Positions 1-9,503 of a stretch of 64,000 nucleotides of DNA are shown here, one piece after another. The stretch lies in contig CAVQIB010000013.1 in the NCBI GenBank assembly GCA_963712435.1, forward strand, positions 248,001 through 312,000, given 5' to 3'. Each line of letters opens with the position of its first letter. Position 1 is the stretch's first letter. The notes under the pieces were generated by a model. That model made no database searches. It had not been told where the DNA came from and worked only from the letters and a program-made list of their open reading frames with translations. The position numbers and the translations under genes were made by a program. This DNA is from Rhodoplanes sp963712435. Lineage in GTDB: Bacteria; Pseudomonadota; Alphaproteobacteria; Rhizobiales; Xanthobacteraceae.

Positions 1-8
1 GGACGGCG

Positions 9-701
9 TCACGCCGCCTTGTCCGCCGGCAGCCGCAGCCGCGCGGTGATCTCGGCAAGGATCGCGACCGCGATCTCGGGCGGCGATACCGCCCCGATGG
101 AAAGCCCGATCGGCGCGTGGATGCGCGCGATGTCGGCTGTGCTCACGTCCTGCGCCGTCAGCCGCTCGACCCGCCGCGCATGCGTCTTCTTCGAGCCGAG
201 CGCCCCCACATAGAAGCAGCCGCACCTGAGCGCATGGATGAGCGCGGGATCGTCGATTTTCGGATCATGGGTGAGCGCGACGAACGCGGTGTAGCGGTCG
301 ACGCCGAGCGGCGGCAGCGCGGTGTCCGGCCAGTCCGCGATCACCCGAATGTCAGGAAACCGCTCGGCGCTCGCAAAAGCGGTGCGCGGGTCGACGATGG
401 TCACGTCGTAGCCGAGGAGGCGCGCCATCGGCGCGAGCGCCTGGCTGATATGCACGGCCCCGATGATCACTAGCTTCGGCGGCGGCACGTAGACGGTCAG
501 AAAGACGCGGCCGGACGGCGTCTCCGCCATGCCGCTTTTTCCCGTGCGCAAATGCGCTTGCAGCGTCTCCTTGAGCGGATCGCCCGCGATCTCGGCCGCC
601 GGCACGAAGCGCTGGGCCCCGCTCGCAATGTCGGTGACGATGACGGCCGCGCGGCGCGCCGCCCGCTCGGCATTGAGAGCGCTGAGAATCTCAAGTTTCA
701 C
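9..701 (-). CDS. XdhC-family protein, C-terminal Rossmann domain
   Basis: XdhC/CoxI-family protein of about 230 aa. XdhC proteins bind molybdenum cofactor and help its sulfuration and insertion into xanthine dehydrogenase or related molybdoenzymes. This gene carries the XdhC_C Rossmann half: KLVIIGAVHISQALAP is the nucleotide-binding turn, followed by LTHDPKIDDPAL and VGALGSKKTHARR. The open frame extends to 785, but GTG at 701 is preferred because GAGGT lies about 5 nt upstream and the extra N-terminus reads through repeat DNA. The XdhC N-terminal half is a separate gene upstream on the same strand (953-1276), so the pair looks like one split XdhC function. The molybdoenzyme itself is not in the window. 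Confidence 0.85.
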   Translation of the reverse strand: MKLEILSALNAERAARRAAVIVTDIASGAQRFVPAAEIAGDPLKETLQAHLRTGKSGMAETPSGRVFLTVYVPPPKLVIIGAVHISQALAPMARLLGYDVTIVDPRTAFASAERFPDIRVIADWPDTALPPLGVDRYTAFVALTHDPKIDDPALIHALRCGCFYVGALGSKKTHARRVERLTAQDVSTADIARIHAPIGLSIGAVSPPEIAVAILAEITARLRLPADKAA

Positions 702-883
702 GGTTACCTCGACAAAAGCCACCGCTCCGCCGCGGGGAGAGGTCGGATTCCGAGCACCGCAGGCAAGTTTAGGCAGCCTGCGCAAGCTTGGCTGCGTGCG
801 AGGAAGCCGGGTAAGGGAGAGTTATGAGGGAAGTCCGAGGCTCCCTCACCCGGCTCGCATCCCGCGTTGCGCGATGCTCGCCG

Positions 884-906
884 ACCTCTCCCCATCGGGG
901 AGAGGT
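884..906. repeat. REP-like palindrome in xdhC gap
   Basis: A perfect 10-bp inverted repeat (ACCTCTCCCC / GGGGAGAGGT) with a 3-nt loop between the two xdhC-type genes. A related GGGGAGAGGT arm recurs at about 736-745. This is a dispersed palindromic element rather than a terminator, as it has no T tract. Confidence 0.6.
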
Positions 907-952
907 GAAGGCAACCGATAATGCGCAGCTCGGGGTCTGGCATGACGCCGCC

Positions 953-1276
<324 letters not shown>

Positions 1277-1522
1277 TGCTTGTCCCTTCTCCGGCTTCGC
1301 GCCCGGGGCGTCGTGCGGCGCGACGATCGCGGGGCGCTGCGCTATCGACCCGGGATCAGCTCAGTCCTCGGACGGAAGATAGGGGTCCCGCCCCGGCGGC
1401 GCACCTGCGCGCTGCGCGTGCGGGACGCGCGCCAGCGCAAGCATGCCAGCAGGATGGTAGCTCGAAATCCCGCGCCGTCCTATATGGCTCGCGCGGCAGC
1501 GGCGTTGGGAGCGCCTTCGAGC

Positions 1523-2632
1523 ATGTTCACCATGGCGGCCTTGTTTCGAGCGCCCGGCGCTCCGCTTTCGATCGAGCGCATCGAACTCGACCCGCCCGGA
1601 CCGACCGAGGTGCTGGTGCGCGTCGCCGCGGTCGGCCTCTGCCGCACCGACTATCACGTGATGCGCGGGGAGCGGCGGGTCGCGATGCAGCCCATGGCGC
1701 TCGGCCACGAGGCGGCGGGGGTGGTCGAGGGGATGGGCGCGGCGGTGCAAGGGATCGCCATCGGCGACCATGTCGCGCTCACCTTCATTCCCGGCTGCGG
1801 GCGCTGCCGCTGGTGCCGGCAGGGCCTGCATCATCTCTGCGCCGAGGGGCCGCGCATCACCCAGGGCCCGCAGCTCGACGGCGGCTATCGCCGGCGCGAC
1901 GACGAAGGCCGCGAGGTCGGCGCGTTCTGCATGATCGGCGCGTTCAGCGAGCGCACGGTGGTCGACCAGGCTTCCGCCATCGTGATCGATCGCGACATCC
2001 CGCTCGATCTCGCGAGCCTCGTCGCCTGCGGGGTGCCCGCCGGGGTGGGCGCGGCGCGCCATCGCGCCAAGGTGAAGCCGGGCGACAGCGTGCTCGTCGT
2101 CGGGTGCGGCGGCGACGGCATGAATGTGGTGCAGGGCGCGAGGCTGTGCGGCGCCTCGACCATCATCGCCGCCGACCTCGTCCAGGCGAAGCTCGACTGG
2201 GCGCGCGATTTCGGCGCGACCCACACCGTCAAGGCGGAAGGCGAGGCGCTCACCCGCGCCGTCCTCGCGCTCACCGAGGGCGTCGGCGTCAACCATGCCT
2301 TCGTGTGCATCGATCCGCCGGCGACGCTCGTGCCGGCGTTCCGCGCCACCGCCAAGGCCGGCAATGTGGTGGTGACGGCGCTCACCCCCGACACGGTGAC
2401 GGAGATCAGGATTCCGCCGCTCGAACTGTTCGTCACCCAGAAGGCGATCATGGGCGCGGTCTATGGGTTCGCGAGCCCGCGCCTGCAGATCCCGGAGCTG
2501 CTGGCGCTCTATCGCAAAGGCGAGCTGAAGCTCAAGGAGCTGATCACCCGCACCTATCGTCTCGACGAGGTCAATCGCGGCTATGCCGACCTCGAGGCCG
2601 GCAAGAACCTCCGCGGCGTCATCGTGTTCTGA
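1523..2632 (+). CDS. zinc-dependent alcohol dehydrogenase (MDR family)
   Basis: A 369-aa medium-chain dehydrogenase/reductase. The catalytic zinc ligands are visible in GLCRTDYH and GHEAAG, and the structural zinc loop is CGRCRWCRQGLHHLC (four Cys). The cofactor-binding turn is VVGCGGDGMN. The layout resembles the class-III-like NAD-dependent alcohol/formaldehyde dehydrogenases, including those called NDMA-dependent, but the substrate cannot be told. ATG 1523 is chosen; ATG 1532 and ATG 1484 are in frame too and no ribosome-binding site decides between them. It is divergent from the xdhC-type genes, with about 245 bp between. A palindromic repeat follows the stop. Confidence 0.85.
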   Translation: MFTMAALFRAPGAPLSIERIELDPPGPTEVLVRVAAVGLCRTDYHVMRGERRVAMQPMALGHEAAGVVEGMGAAVQGIAIGDHVALTFIPGCGRCRWCRQGLHHLCAEGPRITQGPQLDGGYRRRDDEGREVGAFCMIGAFSERTVVDQASAIVIDRDIPLDLASLVACGVPAGVGAARHRAKVKPGDSVLVVGCGGDGMNVVQGARLCGASTIIAADLVQAKLDWARDFGATHTVKAEGEALTRAVLALTEGVGVNHAFVCIDPPATLVPAFRATAKAGNVVVTALTPDTVTEIRIPPLELFVTQKAIMGAVYGFASPRLQIPELLALYRKGELKLKELITRTYRLDEVNRGYADLEAGKNLRGVIVF

Positions 2633-2668
2633 CGCCGGCGGCGGCGGCGAAGCCGCGCGTCGTCGAAC

Positions 2669-2775
2669 CCTCATGGTGAGGAGCGTTGCGCAGCAACGCA
2701 TTTCGAACCATGCGCCGCGGCGGTGCGTGTCCCGTCCTTCGAAACGCGCGCTCGCGCGCGCTCCTCAGGATGAGG
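2669..2775. repeat. long palindromic repeat, copy 1
   Basis: Begins CCTCATGGTGAGGAGC and ends GCTCCTCAGGATGAGG, so the two ends are near reverse complements. It is the same family as the two tandem copies at 3991-4095 and 4118-4224. It lies between convergent genes and covers the last codons of the sirtuin gene. Confidence 0.75.
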
Positions 2776-3478
2776 GGAGGCGGGACAAAACCTCGTCGAC
2801 CCAGGCGGGGACGAGTTCGCTCGCCGGGCCGTAGCGGCGCTCGTCGAACACGTGGGCGTTGTCCGACGGGTCGAGATTGATTTCGCAGGTGCGGATGCCG
2901 GCGCTTCGCGCGGTCTGCACAAAGCCGGCGGCGGGATAGACCGCGCCCGATGTGCCGATCGACACGAACAGGTTCGCATCGATGAGCGCCTGGAAAATCT
3001 CCTCCATGAACATCGGCATTTCCTCGAACCACACGACGTGCGGGCGCATGCCGCCCGTTCGCCGGCAGTCGGGGCAGGGGAGGTCGACGGAAAGGTCGTC
3101 GCGCCATTCGGCGACCAGTCCGCAATGATTGCAGCGCGCCTTGAGCAGCTCGCCATGCATGTGGACGACGCGGTGCACGCCGCCGCGCTCGTGCAGGTCG
3201 TCGATGTTCTGCGTGCACAGAAAAAGCTCGCCGCCGCGCGCGGCCAACGCCTCTTCAAGCCGGCCGAGGGCGCGATGCGCCGCGTTCGGCTGCGCGGTGA
3301 GGAGATCGCGCCGGCGCAGATTGTAGAAGTGGTGCACGTCATGCGGCGCGCGCTTGAACCCCTGCGGCGTCGCGAGTTTCATCGGATCGAATTTGGCCCA
3401 CGCGCCGTCCTTGTCGCGGAAGGTGCCGAGCCCGCTTTCGGCGGAAATGCCCGCGCCGGTGAGGATGAAAATGTTCAT
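2765..3478 (-). CDS. cobB: Sir2-family NAD-dependent protein deacylase
   Basis: A 237-aa sirtuin of the bacterial CobB type. It removes acyl groups from lysine using NAD. Visible motifs in order: TGAGISAESGLGTFR (NAD binding), TQNIDDLHERGG, HMHGEL (catalytic His), CNHC and CPDC (zinc ribbon), PHVVWFEEMP and SIGTSGAVYPA. The open frame extends upstream to 3613, but the protein starts naturally at ATG 3478 (MNIFILTGAG) and the upstream residues are not sirtuin-like. The 3' end overlaps a palindromic repeat, so the last few residues may be repeat-derived. It is a single gene, convergent with the alcohol dehydrogenase. Confidence 0.9.
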   Translation of the reverse strand: MNIFILTGAGISAESGLGTFRDKDGAWAKFDPMKLATPQGFKRAPHDVHHFYNLRRRDLLTAQPNAAHRALGRLEEALAARGGELFLCTQNIDDLHERGGVHRVVHMHGELLKARCNHCGLVAEWRDDLSVDLPCPDCRRTGGMRPHVVWFEEMPMFMEEIFQALIDANLFVSIGTSGAVYPAAGFVQTARSAGIRTCEINLDPSDNAHVFDERRYGPASELVPAWVDEVLSRLPSS

Positions 3479-3722
3479 GGGATTTTTCTTTTTGGTTTCG
3501 GAGAACGACGAACCGCATTGTAGCCGAACGATGGGCATCGTGCAGCCTGCACGGAGCGCATGGCGCGCCAAGCGCGCGCAGAACGGTGCGGATGTTCGGC
3601 TGCGTCGCGGCACTCGCCGTTCCGCTTATGCTCCATCAATCACGGCCATATTACCGTCGGCATCTGGTTGCTCGCCCTCGATTGCGCCTACGATGCGCCT
3701 TCGATTCCAGGGGAGTTGCATC

Positions 3723-3956
3723 ATGACGCTTCGTTCGCAGCTGTGCGCGATCGGGATGCTTGCATTGATGGGCTTGGCGGTCGGGCCCGCCGAGGCCGCC
3801 AAATACGGCAATTGCTATTGGGACGGCACCTCCCCGTTCTGCGCAGGCCGGTGTCGCTCAGGCTTCGTGGTCAGGGGACAGAAGGCCTGCTTCTCGGGCT
3901 GGAAGGTCAAGTGCTGCGAGCGCATGGGCTCGGTCTCGCAGGGCCAGCGCCGGTAG
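3723..3956 (+). CDS. small Cys-rich secreted protein
   Basis: A 77-aa protein with a clear signal peptide (MTLRSQLCAIGMLALMGL to an AEA-A cleavage site). The mature part is about 50 aa and has six cysteines (CYWD, FCAGRC, KAC, KCC), which suggests a disulfide-stabilised periplasmic or secreted peptide. ATG 3723 has GGGGAG 7 nt upstream. Family not recognised. It sits alone between the sirtuin gene and a block of palindromic repeats. Confidence 0.7.
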   Translation: MTLRSQLCAIGMLALMGLAVGPAEAAKYGNCYWDGTSPFCAGRCRSGFVVRGQKACFSGWKVKCCERMGSVSQGQRR

Positions 3957-3990
3957 CGCGCAGCGCCACCTTACGGAACGGAATATACGC

Positions 3991-4224
3991 CCTCATGGTG
4001 AGGAGCGCGGCGAAGCCGCGCGTCTCGAACCATGCATAGCGGCAGGGCATGCCCGCATCCTTCGAGACGCCCGCTTCGCGGGCTCCTCAGGAGGGCGCAT
4101 CCGGAATGAAATCCCTTCCTCATGGTGAGGAGCGCGGCGAAGCCGCGCGTCTCGAACCATGCATAGCGGCAGGGCATGCCCGCATCCTTCGAGACGCCCG
4201 CTTCGCGGGCTCCTCAGGATGAGG
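3991..4224. repeat. two tandem copies of the long palindromic repeat
   Basis: Copies of about 105 bp at 3991-4095 and 4118-4224, nearly identical to each other. Each begins CCTCATGGTGAGGAGC and ends CTCCTCAGGA. A third, more diverged member is at 2669-2775. They fill the gap between the small secreted protein gene and the convergent EF-G-like gene, and nothing else is seen there. Confidence 0.85.
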
Positions 4225-4260
4225 GCGCGTTGACCACACCGCCGGCTTCCGCGCTCGATT

Positions 4261-6309
4261 TCACTCCGCCGCCTTGCGCGCCGCGACGATGTGTTCGGCC
4301 GGCTTGCCGGTGAGCTCGGCCATGTGGTCGAACTTGAAGGTGAAGGTGCCGACGCCGGCGGTCGCCGAGCGCACCTCGATGATGAGGTCGCCGATCTCCA
4401 ATTCCGGCATCAGCGCGCGCACGGCGTCCCAGCCGGGCCAGCCCTCGCGCGTGTCGAAGCCGAGAATCTGCCCGCGCCGGCCGGACAGGATCGCGTTGAT
4501 CTTGGCGGTCGCCTCGTTCGGGCACACGATCTCGACCTGGTGGATCGGCTCGAGCAGCACCGGATTGCACTGCGGCAGCGCCTCGACAATGCCGATGCGG
4601 CCGGCGGTGCGGAACGCCATGTCCGAGGAGTCGACGGTATGGTACGAGCCGTCGATCAGCGTCACCGCGATGTCCACCACCGGGAAGCCGAGCGGGCCTT
4701 CCTTGAGCGCGTCGATCACGCCTTCCTCGACGGAAGGGATATAGTTGCGCGGCACCACCCCGCCGGTGATGCGCTCGGTGAACTCGAAGCCCGAGCTGCG
4801 CGGCATCGGCTTGATCTCCAGCACCACGTCGCCGAACTGGCCGTGCCCGCCCGACTGCTTCTTGTGGCGGCCGCGTTGGGTGATCGGCTTGCGGATGGTC
4901 TCGCGATAGCCGACGCTCGGGCGGCGGCGCTCGATCGCGACGCCGAAGCGGTCCGCGAGCCGCTCGGTCGCGACGCGCAGATGCATCTCGCCCTGGCCCC
5001 ACAGCACCACCTCGTGCGTCTCCGGATTGTGCACCACCGTGATCGAGGGGTCTTCGTCGACGAGCTTGGTGAGCGCCTGGCCGAGCTTGACGTCGTCCTT
5101 GCGCTCCTTCGCCGAGATCGCGATCGAGAGCACCGCCGGGACGGGCTTCACCTCGGCGAGCGGCTTGTGCGGCGTCTTGCCGGTCGAGAGCGTGTCGCCG
5201 GTCTTCGCCCCGTCGAGCTTGCCGAGCGCGACCGTGTCGCCCGCGGCGGCCGCGGGCCGCTTCTCATGCGCGGCGCCCAGGAGCTTGAACACGCCGGCCA
5301 CCCGGCCGGCCTCATCCGCCGGCGTATGCAGCGTCGAGGAGTCGGGCAGCTGGCCGGCGAGGACGCGCGCCACCGACAGCTTGCCGCCATGCGTCGTGTG
5401 GAAGGTCTTGAGCACATAGGCGACCGCTTCGGCGCCCGCTTTCACCCCGAGCCGTTTCGCCGTCTCGGCGACGCCGGGCGCCTCGTGGCGCAGCGCCTTC
5501 AGAAGACGCAGCACGCCGTTGGTGCGGAGCGCGGCGCCCATGAGCACGGGGCAGACGAGGCCGTCGCGCAGTTCCTTCGCGAGGTCTTCGAACACCTTGT
5601 CGCGCGGCGGCGGGATGTCTTCGAGCAGCTGCTCCATCAGCTCGTCGTCGTGATCGGCGAGCGTCTCCAGCATGGAGAAGCGCGCGGACTTCTCCCGGTC
5701 GAGCGCTTCGCCTTCGAGCGGCACGATCTCGGACGGCACATGCTCCTTGTAGACAAAGGCGCGTTCGAGCGCGAGGTCGACGAAGCCGGTGACGATATCG
5801 CCGTTCCAGGTCGGGATCTGGCGCAAGAGCAGCGGGACGCGCGAGGCCGGCTGCAGCATTTTCAGCGCATCCGATAGCCGCGTGTCCGCCTTGTCGATCT
5901 TGTTGAGAAAGAGGAAGTGCGGAATCTTCAGCTCCTCGATCTCGCGCAAAATGAGCTGAAGCTGCGGGATCTTCTTTTCGTCCGCCTCGCACACGACGAT
6001 CGCGGCGTCGACCGCAGGCAGCGCCATGCGCATGTCATGCACGAACTCGACCGAGCCCGGACTGTCCGCCATCGTGTAGACGTCGCCCATGAAGGTGGTG
6101 GTGGCGAGGGTGAGCTCGACGCTCATGCGATGCTCGCGCGCCTCTTTGCTGGCGTCGCCGACGCTCGTTCCCGCGTCCACCGATCCCTGCCGCGTGATCG
6201 CGCCGGTGCGGGCGAGAATGGCTTCCAAAAGCGTCGTCTTCCCGCTCTGGAAGGGCCCGACAATGGCGATGCAGCGCGGTCCTCTTGGTCCGCCGACGTT
6301 GTCTCCCAT
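4261..6309 (-). CDS. elongation factor G-like GTPase
   Basis: A 682-aa translational GTPase of the EF-G family, probably a paralogue rather than the main fusA, since no rpsL/rpsG/tuf neighbours are present and the G domain deviates. G1 is GPFQSGKTTL, G3 is DSPG instead of DTPG, and G4 is NKID. EF-G domains IV and V follow, with HKKQSGGHGQFGDV and GPLGFPVVDIAVTLIDGSYH. ATG 6309 has GGAG 6 nt upstream; the longer frame to 6459 has no support. EF-G-like paralogues of this kind are common in Rhizobiales and their role is not settled. Single gene, convergent with the repeat block. Confidence 0.85.
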   Translation of the reverse strand: MGDNVGGPRGPRCIAIVGPFQSGKTTLLEAILARTGAITRQGSVDAGTSVGDASKEAREHRMSVELTLATTTFMGDVYTMADSPGSVEFVHDMRMALPAVDAAIVVCEADEKKIPQLQLILREIEELKIPHFLFLNKIDKADTRLSDALKMLQPASRVPLLLRQIPTWNGDIVTGFVDLALERAFVYKEHVPSEIVPLEGEALDREKSARFSMLETLADHDDELMEQLLEDIPPPRDKVFEDLAKELRDGLVCPVLMGAALRTNGVLRLLKALRHEAPGVAETAKRLGVKAGAEAVAYVLKTFHTTHGGKLSVARVLAGQLPDSSTLHTPADEAGRVAGVFKLLGAAHEKRPAAAAGDTVALGKLDGAKTGDTLSTGKTPHKPLAEVKPVPAVLSIAISAKERKDDVKLGQALTKLVDEDPSITVVHNPETHEVVLWGQGEMHLRVATERLADRFGVAIERRRPSVGYRETIRKPITQRGRHKKQSGGHGQFGDVVLEIKPMPRSSGFEFTERITGGVVPRNYIPSVEEGVIDALKEGPLGFPVVDIAVTLIDGSYHTVDSSDMAFRTAGRIGIVEALPQCNPVLLEPIHQVEIVCPNEATAKINAILSGRRGQILGFDTREGWPGWDAVRALMPELEIGDLIIEVRSATAGVGTFTFKFDHMAELTGKPAEHIVAARKAAE

Positions 6310-6543
6310 TTTGTTCTCCGTCGTTTCGAGCTCGGCCCCGCGAGGCTTCGAGCATATCGTTCCAGGGGCCGCGCCGCTTGGCAAGGGCGGGCGCCGCCGC
6401 ATCGATCGCGGGTGTCGCGAAGCGCGGGCGGCTGTTTCGCGTTCGGGTCGGCGAAGCAACCGATGCGACGCCGCGAGGCGCGCGCAACCCGCGGTTTGCG
6501 ACGCTTCCGCCGACCGCCCGCCGTGCGAGACCAGTTGTGAGGT

Positions 6544-7017
6544 TTAACGCACGAACTGCAGCTGGAGGCCGGCGATGCCGGCGGCGAGGTTCAAACCGGC
6601 CTGACCCTGAACCGAAACCGGCTGAAGCGCAACCGTGCTGCCGGAGCCGCCCACGAGCACATTCGCGCCGAGGCCGGCGATGAATGACGCCTCCGCGCTC
6701 GGGCCGGCATATTCGCCCGCGAGCGCGCCCGCCGGACGCGCGGTCGGCGAATAGACCATCCAGATCATCACACCGCCGGCGGTCGCGCCGAGATCGAGCC
6801 CGATCCGCGTGATGCTGCCGGTATAGACTTCGACCGCGCCGGGAACGGCGGGCGTGAAGGTGCAGTAGACTTGGCGCTGCGATCCCACAATCAGGCCCAA
6901 TCCGGCCGATACGTCACAGGTGAGGCTGCCCGCCTGAATGCGTTCCTGCGCGAGCGCCGTCGCGGCGGTCACGGCGGCCGCAGCCAGCACGGCCGCGCCC
7001 GCAATGTGCTTGATCAT
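6544..7017 (-). CDS. DUF992 family periplasmic protein
   Basis: A 157-aa protein with a signal peptide (AVLAAAAVTAATALAQE). The mature region shows the DUF992 pattern: GSLTCDVSAGLGLIVGSQR, a second Cys in VYCTF, VEVYTGSITRIGLDLG and a glycine-rich end. The two cysteines probably form a disulfide. AAAGGGG precedes ATG 7017. DUF992 proteins are common in Rhizobiales and their function is unknown. Confidence 0.85.
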   Translation of the reverse strand: MIKHIAGAAVLAAAAVTAATALAQERIQAGSLTCDVSAGLGLIVGSQRQVYCTFTPAVPGAVEVYTGSITRIGLDLGATAGGVMIWMVYSPTARPAGALAGEYAGPSAEASFIAGLGANVLVGGSGSTVALQPVSVQGQAGLNLAAGIAGLQLQFVR

Positions 7018-7459
7018 GCAATCCCCTTTCGATGGTTGAAGCGAAATCGCGCTTTCAATTTACAACAGAGTCTACGAACTGAGCCTCTTTGCTTCGCGCA
7101 TGGAAGTGAGCCTGTTTCCTCCGCGCATCGTGGGTGGACCGGGAGTATCCGGCCGGCTTCACTCTCCGTGGGCGAACGCTCCACAGCAGGCGTGGAAAGA
7201 CGGCCTTATCCTCCCCCGCGCAGCGGGGGAGGGGGACCGTCCGAAGGACGGTGGAAGGGGCAGCCCGCCTTTGCCGCCGCCGCGCCCCCTCCACCATGCT
7301 GCGCATGGTCCCACTCCCCCGTTTCACCGCGTTCACGGGGGAGGATGACAGCCTCCGGACAAGCGCGCTTTGTATCAGGGTTTGAAAGCCGAACGCCTCA
7401 GCGAATACCGGACCGTGGAGCGCGATCGGAGGCGAATCGCCGTGTCATCTATTGCTTAG
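7018..7459. other. intergenic region with palindromic repeat
   Basis: A 442-bp gap without a credible gene. A repeat cluster occupies 7209-7350: a perfect hairpin CTCCCCCGC/GCGGGGGAG with a 3-nt loop (7211-7231), then a CCCTCCACCATGCTGCGCAT segment and a second hairpin arm ending CGGGGGAGGATG. The same units recur at 11086-11368. Nothing is recognised at 7360-7459. Confidence 0.7.
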
Positions 7460-8662
7460 CTATCGCAAATTCCCGCAGAAGCGCTGGATGCGCTGGCACG
7501 CCTCCTTCAGCGCCGGGGTCGCGGTCGCGTAGGAAATCCGGAAGTTCGGGCCGACGCCGAAGGCCGATCCCTGCACCACCGCGACGCCCTCGGCCTCCAG
7601 CAATTCGGTGACGAAATCCTCATCGTTCGCGATCGTCTTGCCCGACGGCGCGGTCTTGCCGATCGCGCCCGCGCAGGAGGGGAACACGTAGAACGCGCCC
7701 TCCGGCGTCGGGCAGTTCAAGCCGTTCGCCTGGTTGAGCATGGAGACGACGAGGTCGCGCCGCTCCTTGAAGACCTTGTTGTGCTTCGGAATGAAATCCT
7801 TCGGCCCGTCGAGCGCCTCGATGGAGGCCCATTGCGAGATCGAGCACGGGTTCGAGGTGGATTGCGACTGCACCGTCGCCATCGCCTTGATGAGCGGCTC
7901 CGGCCCGCCGGCGAAGCCGATGCGCCAGCCGGTCATGCAATAGGCCTTCGACACGCCGTTGATGGTCAGCGTGCGGTCGTACAGCCGCGGCTCGACTTCG
8001 GCCGGCGTCGAGAAGACGAAGTCGTCGTAGACGAGATGTTCGTACATGTCGTCGGTCATCACGAACACATGCGGGTGCTGCATCAGCACGTCGCAGAGCG
8101 CCTTCAGCTCGTCGCGGGCATAGGCCGCCCCGGTCGGGTTCGAGGGCGAGTTGAGAAGGAGCCATTTGGTCTTCGGCGTGACCGCGCGGGCGAGCGCTTC
8201 GGGCGCAAGCTTGAATCCGGACTCCAGCGTGGTCGCGACCTCGACCGGCGTTCCGCCGGCGAGCAGCACCATTTCCGGATAGCTCACCCAATACGGCGCC
8301 GGGATGATCACCTCGTCGCCGGGATTGAGGGTGGCGACGAAGGCGTTGTAGAGCACCTGCTTGCCGCCATTGCCGACGGTGACCTGGCTCGGCTTGTAGT
8401 CGAGGCCGTTCTCGCGCTTGAACTTGCGCACGATCGCGGCCTTCAGCTCCGGCATGCCGTCGACGGCGGTGTATTTCGTCTCGCCCCGTTCGATCGCCTT
8501 GATCGCCGCCTGCTTGATGTTGTCCGGCGTGTCGAAATCCGGTTCGCCGGCGCCGAGGCCGATCACGTCGCGTCCGGCGGCCTTGAGGATGCGCGCCTTG
8601 TCCGTCACCGCCATGGTGGCGGACGGCTTGATGCGGCCGAGGGATTCGGCGAGGAACGACAT
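7460..8662 (-). CDS. aatA: pyridoxal-phosphate aspartate aminotransferase
   Basis: A 400-aa class I aminotransferase of the subgroup Ib aspartate transaminase type found in rhizobia. It transfers the amino group between aspartate and 2-oxoglutarate, with PLP as cofactor. Visible motifs: GLGAGEPDFDTPDNIK near the N-terminus, NSPSNPTGAAY, TDDMYEHLVYDDF, and the PLP lysine in NGVSKAYCMTGWRIGFAGG. ATG 8662 is preceded by GGAGAAGACA; the longer open frame to 8719 lacks a ribosome-binding site. Single-gene unit. Confidence 0.92.
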   Translation of the reverse strand: MSFLAESLGRIKPSATMAVTDKARILKAAGRDVIGLGAGEPDFDTPDNIKQAAIKAIERGETKYTAVDGMPELKAAIVRKFKRENGLDYKPSQVTVGNGGKQVLYNAFVATLNPGDEVIIPAPYWVSYPEMVLLAGGTPVEVATTLESGFKLAPEALARAVTPKTKWLLLNSPSNPTGAAYARDELKALCDVLMQHPHVFVMTDDMYEHLVYDDFVFSTPAEVEPRLYDRTLTINGVSKAYCMTGWRIGFAGGPEPLIKAMATVQSQSTSNPCSISQWASIEALDGPKDFIPKHNKVFKERRDLVVSMLNQANGLNCPTPEGAFYVFPSCAGAIGKTAPSGKTIANDEDFVTELLEAEGVAVVQGSAFGVGPNFRISYATATPALKEACQRIQRFCGNLR

Positions 8663-8808
8663 TGTCTTCTCCGCGTCCTGCGCTGTGACTCGGATGTGGT
8701 AGCGGCAGCCTTCGCGCACGGCAAGGCCGCCCGCTCCGGAAACGGCGCGGGCCGGGTCCGGAGCGCCGGCGTCGCCGGCAAGAGCGGCAGCGCCGCAAAA
8801 CGACAGGC

Positions 8809-9240
8809 TTACTCGGTGCGGAACTGCTTGCCGTATTCGGCCGCCGCCTGGCGCAGCAGGTCGTGCAGCTCGTTCCCGCCCACCGCGTCCGTCGTTCCGA
8901 GCGAGCGGCCTTCGACGCCGGGCTTGTAGAGCATGATGTCGCGCCCGACGACGTTGATCGAGTGTTTCGGCCCGTCATAGCTCTGGCCGGAGGCGGTCTG
9001 CGTCTGCAGCAGCCAGAAATCGGCGTGCGCGTGATTCGTGGAGCGCCGGTCGAGATTCATGTCGAGGCGCACGCCCACGCCATGCGGCCGCAGCTCGGCG
9101 TCGGCCTGCTCGACCGCGGGCTTGAGCACCTTCTCGACCCAGTCGGCGCCGAGCTGGAACGTATCGGCTTTGGCCTGGTCCTCGCGTGTCCCGCCGGCTT
9201 GGTTTCGCCCGGCCAGGAATGCGTCGCTGATGTCCGACAT
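8809..9240 (-). CDS. hypothetical protein, 143 aa
   Basis: Family not recognised. It is a soluble, acidic protein without signal peptide or membrane segment, beginning MSDISDAFLAGRNQAGG and rich in charged residues, with a C-terminal helical stretch (GGNELHDLLRQAAAEY). A strong ribosome-binding site (AAAGGAG) 7 nt before ATG 9240 supports it as a real gene. It lies upstream of, and on the same strand as, aatA with about 145 bp between. Confidence 0.65.
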   Translation of the reverse strand: MSDISDAFLAGRNQAGGTREDQAKADTFQLGADWVEKVLKPAVEQADAELRPHGVGVRLDMNLDRRSTNHAHADFWLLQTQTASGQSYDGPKHSINVVGRDIMLYKPGVEGRSLGTTDAVGGNELHDLLRQAAAEYGKQFRTE

Positions 9241-9274
9241 TGTGCGGCTCCTTTTGTTATTTGCAGTTCGTTGT

Positions 9275-9328
9275 CGTCACATGAAGAAATGGCGTCACAT
9301 GAAGAAATGGCGTCACAGGAAGAAATGG
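9275..9328. repeat. 18-bp tandem repeat, three copies
   Basis: Unit CGTCACATGAAGAAATGG at 9275-9292, 9293-9310 and 9311-9328 (the last copy has one change, T to G). It lies in the 263-bp gap upstream of the hypothetical gene at 8809-9240. No coding use is apparent. Confidence 0.85.
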
Positions 9329-9458
9329 CGTGTGGAGCGCCGGTTCCAATCCCCGGCGCCGGAGCATGGTAGCACATCGTCCGCGGTCCTTGTGCGGCGC
9401 AGCGCATCTTTGTTCGTTATGCGGTATCGCTTTCCGTCATGCGCTTCGAGGCTCGTCA

Positions 9459-9479
9459 TGCGCGGGCTTGACCCGCGCA
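9459..9479. repeat. short palindrome (TGCGCGGG-CTTGA-CCCGCGCA)
   Basis: A perfect 8-bp inverted repeat with a 5-nt loop just beyond the 3' end of the patatin gene. It matches the GGGCTTGACCC type of dispersed palindrome common in rhizobial genomes and could also act as a weak transcript end, although no T tract follows. Confidence 0.6.
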
Positions 9480-9503
9480 CCCCTGCAGCCTCAGCCAAGA
9501 GCG

